Source: Ornithobacterium rhinotracheale (lineage in GTDB: Bacteria > Bacteroidota > Bacteroidia > Flavobacteriales > Weeksellaceae). From it: a stretch of DNA of 64,000 nucleotides. The stretch spans positions 2,121,501 to 2,185,500 of the forward strand of contig NZ_CP094846.1 in assembly GCF_022832975.1 (NCBI RefSeq), given 5' to 3'. The position numbers and the translations under genes are program-made. The notes beneath the pieces were generated by a model. That model saw nothing but the letters and a program-made list of their open reading frames with translations. It was not told where the DNA came from and did not search any database. Of this stretch, positions 62,930-64,000 are shown piece by piece. Each line of letters opens with the position of its first letter. Position 1 is the stretch's first letter.

Positions 62930-63758
62930 AAAAGAAATCACAGCCAAAAAAGAAAGCTTCCTCATCACTGCCGTGGTGGGCATTTTGTGTTTGTTGCTAC
63001 TATTATTAAACTTTGAGTTTAAAAAAGAAAACAACCAAGCCCCTCTTATGATAGAAATCGCTATGGTAGAAGAGCCAAAACCTATGACCGAGGAAATAAA
63101 TTATGGCAATACCGAGCTAGGGCAGGGGCTCGAAGAACCTGCGCCAGCCACGGAAGCAAAGGCAGCAGTGCCAGAGCCCACTCCTGTGAAAAAAACATCT
63201 GCCCCCGCACCCACTCCTAAGCCTATAAAAGCAGAATCTGCCCCCGCGAAAAATTCACCTGTAAAATCTAAAACCCAAACCACGACTAAAAAATTGCCCG
63301 TAGCTAGCGAAAATCCAGTCAAGGCTACCACAGAATCAGCCAATCAAACGCAGGCAAAGAATAAAAAAACAGCCTCTCAGCCACAAGGCGATAGCCAAGG
63401 GAAATCTGCATTAGAAAACATTTTAGGCGGAATTGGCAAAAATAAATCAAGCGGACAAGGTACGAGTGGCTCGGCAGGGAATTACGGCGACCCCAAAGGA
63501 ACTTCTAGCCAAGGGAAAAACATAGGAGAGAATTGGAAAACCCGCGTACCAGAGGGGCAATCCCACAATTGTGAAGCCTCTGGAAGCGTAATGGTGGACA
63601 TCGTAGTAAATGCCAACGGGAGCATTAAACGCGCCACACCACGCCCTGCGCAAAGCCAATGTTTAGCCGACACGGCTAAAAAGTTAGTCCTAAAGTATGT
63701 AACGGCCTACCCAGGTGAGGACGGGCGCCGTGGAACTTACCTTGTAAATCTTAAATAA
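62922..63758 (+). CDS. TonB-like energy transducer
   Basis: The 278-aa protein has an N-terminal helix (SFLITAVVGILCLLLLLLNFEF), a long Ala/Pro/Lys-rich periplasmic linker (about 60-140), a Gly/Ser-rich segment, and a C-terminal domain (GSVMVDIVVNANGSIKRATPRPAQSQ...) of the TonB type. A conserved Cys pair (HNCEASG and SQCLADT) suggests a disulfide. The location after exbB and exbD with 8-bp overlap supports a role as the TonB of this motor. TolA-like function is possible. Confidence 0.85.
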   Translation: MSRKEITAKKESFLITAVVGILCLLLLLLNFEFKKENNQAPLMIEIAMVEEPKPMTEEINYGNTELGQGLEEPAPATEAKAAVPEPTPVKKTSAPAPTPKPIKAESAPAKNSPVKSKTQTTTKKLPVASENPVKATTESANQTQAKNKKTASQPQGDSQGKSALENILGGIGKNKSSGQGTSGSAGNYGDPKGTSSQGKNIGENWKTRVPEGQSHNCEASGSVMVDIVVNANGSIKRATPRPAQSQCLADTAKKLVLKYVTAYPGEDGRRGTYLVNLK

Positions 63759-64000
63759 ATGACTTACGAGCAAGCCTCACATTGGCTCTTAAATGATTTA
63801 GTGTTTTTTCAGCAGCAAGGGAGTAAAGCCTACAAGCCTGGGCTTGAAAGAATTACAGCGCTCTGTGCATATTTAGGCAATCCACAATCACAGTTTAAAA
63901 GCATTCACATCGCGGGGACTAATGGCAAGGGGAGTACGGCGCATATGCTTAGTGCTGTATTACAAGCTCATAATTTAAAAGTGGGCTTGCACACTTCGCC
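63759..64000 (+). CDS. folC: Folylpolyglutamate/dihydrofolate synthase, partial
   Basis: The ATG at 63759 directly follows the TonB stop. The visible 80 residues match the N-terminus of FolC: NDLVFFQQQGSKAYKPGLERITAL, then the ATP-binding loop HIAGTNGKGSTAHMLSAVLQ and GLHTSP. FolC adds glutamates to folates and makes dihydrofolate. The gene runs beyond the right edge of the window. Confidence 0.95.
   Translation, partial: MTYEQASHWLLNDLVFFQQQGSKAYKPGLERITALCAYLGNPQSQFKSIHIAGTNGKGSTAHMLSAVLQAHNLKVGLHTS

Noticed and set aside
1-64000. CRISPR array, prophage, integron, rRNA operon
   Set aside because: No spaced direct repeats, phage structural or integrase genes, or rRNA sequence were seen on either strand.

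Overview
The window is a 64 kb stretch of an AT-rich Bacteroidota chromosome, most likely class Flavobacteriia, family Weeksellaceae or close to it. The evidence is the Bacteroidota -7 promoter element TAnnTTTG in front of many genes, a type IX secretion sorting tail, a GLPGLI protein, many TonB-dependent receptors and families largely confined to this phylum (DUF6452/DUF6048, NamZ/DUF1343). An Ornithobacterium-like mucosal organism would fit, but the genus is a guess. Most of the window is housekeeping sequence. I see no prophage, plasmid, CRISPR array or complete insertion sequence.

Layout. 1-7.5 kb: a cut-off membrane gene, a serine esterase, kbl, clpP, an iron-type TonB receptor with a PepSY membrane protein under a Fur-like palindrome, and a TrmH-family methyltransferase. 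7.5-17.2 kb: ychF, an outer-membrane beta-barrel receptor broken by a 4-bp duplication, der, a lipoprotein, lpdA, a Bcr/CflA exporter and two tRNAs (Leu-TAA, Gly-GCC). 17.3-25.7 kb: era, an AmpG-like permease, a GH92 alpha-mannosidase and a GH2 glycosidase (host-glycan trimming, with a hairpin after each gene), and a nucleoid-associated protein. 26-28.3 kb: aconitase. 28.3-30.8 kb: a compact four-gene operon with a small secreted peptide, an SdpA-like membrane-anchored protein, an HTTM/SdpB-like membrane protein and a GLPGLI protein. This is the best candidate for an undescribed system and may be an antimicrobial-peptide locus.

31-34.7 kb: a transposase-derived zinc-ribbon protein joined to a ZnuD-like receptor and a His-rich lipoprotein, probably for metal uptake. 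34.7-37.7 kb: the overlapping operon namZ, alkyltransferase-like protein, PLP decarboxylase. 37.8-45.6 kb: a LolE-like permease, mutS, corA with a 57-aa partner, a nuclease, a glycosyltransferase, sufE, rplS and a DUF2007 protein. 45.6-46.7 kb: a tandem duplication of membrane genes, one copy frameshifted in an A10 tract. 47-52.8 kb: a large type IX cargo protein and a divergent TonB receptor. 52.9-58.3 kb: rlmD, DUF6452, DUF6048, coaE and a two-component system. 58.4-64 kb: an inactive M1-peptidase/beta-barrel fusion, an NlpE-like lipoprotein, exbB-exbD-tonB and the start of folC.

How the genes connect. The ExbB-ExbD-TonB motor at the right end would power the several TonB-dependent receptors in the window. 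Across the window, five unrelated genes (TrmH-like, the zinc-ribbon protein, mutS, era, rlmD) have the TAnnTTTG box only 4-5 nt before the start codon, which predicts leaderless mRNAs; four of the five act on RNA or DNA.
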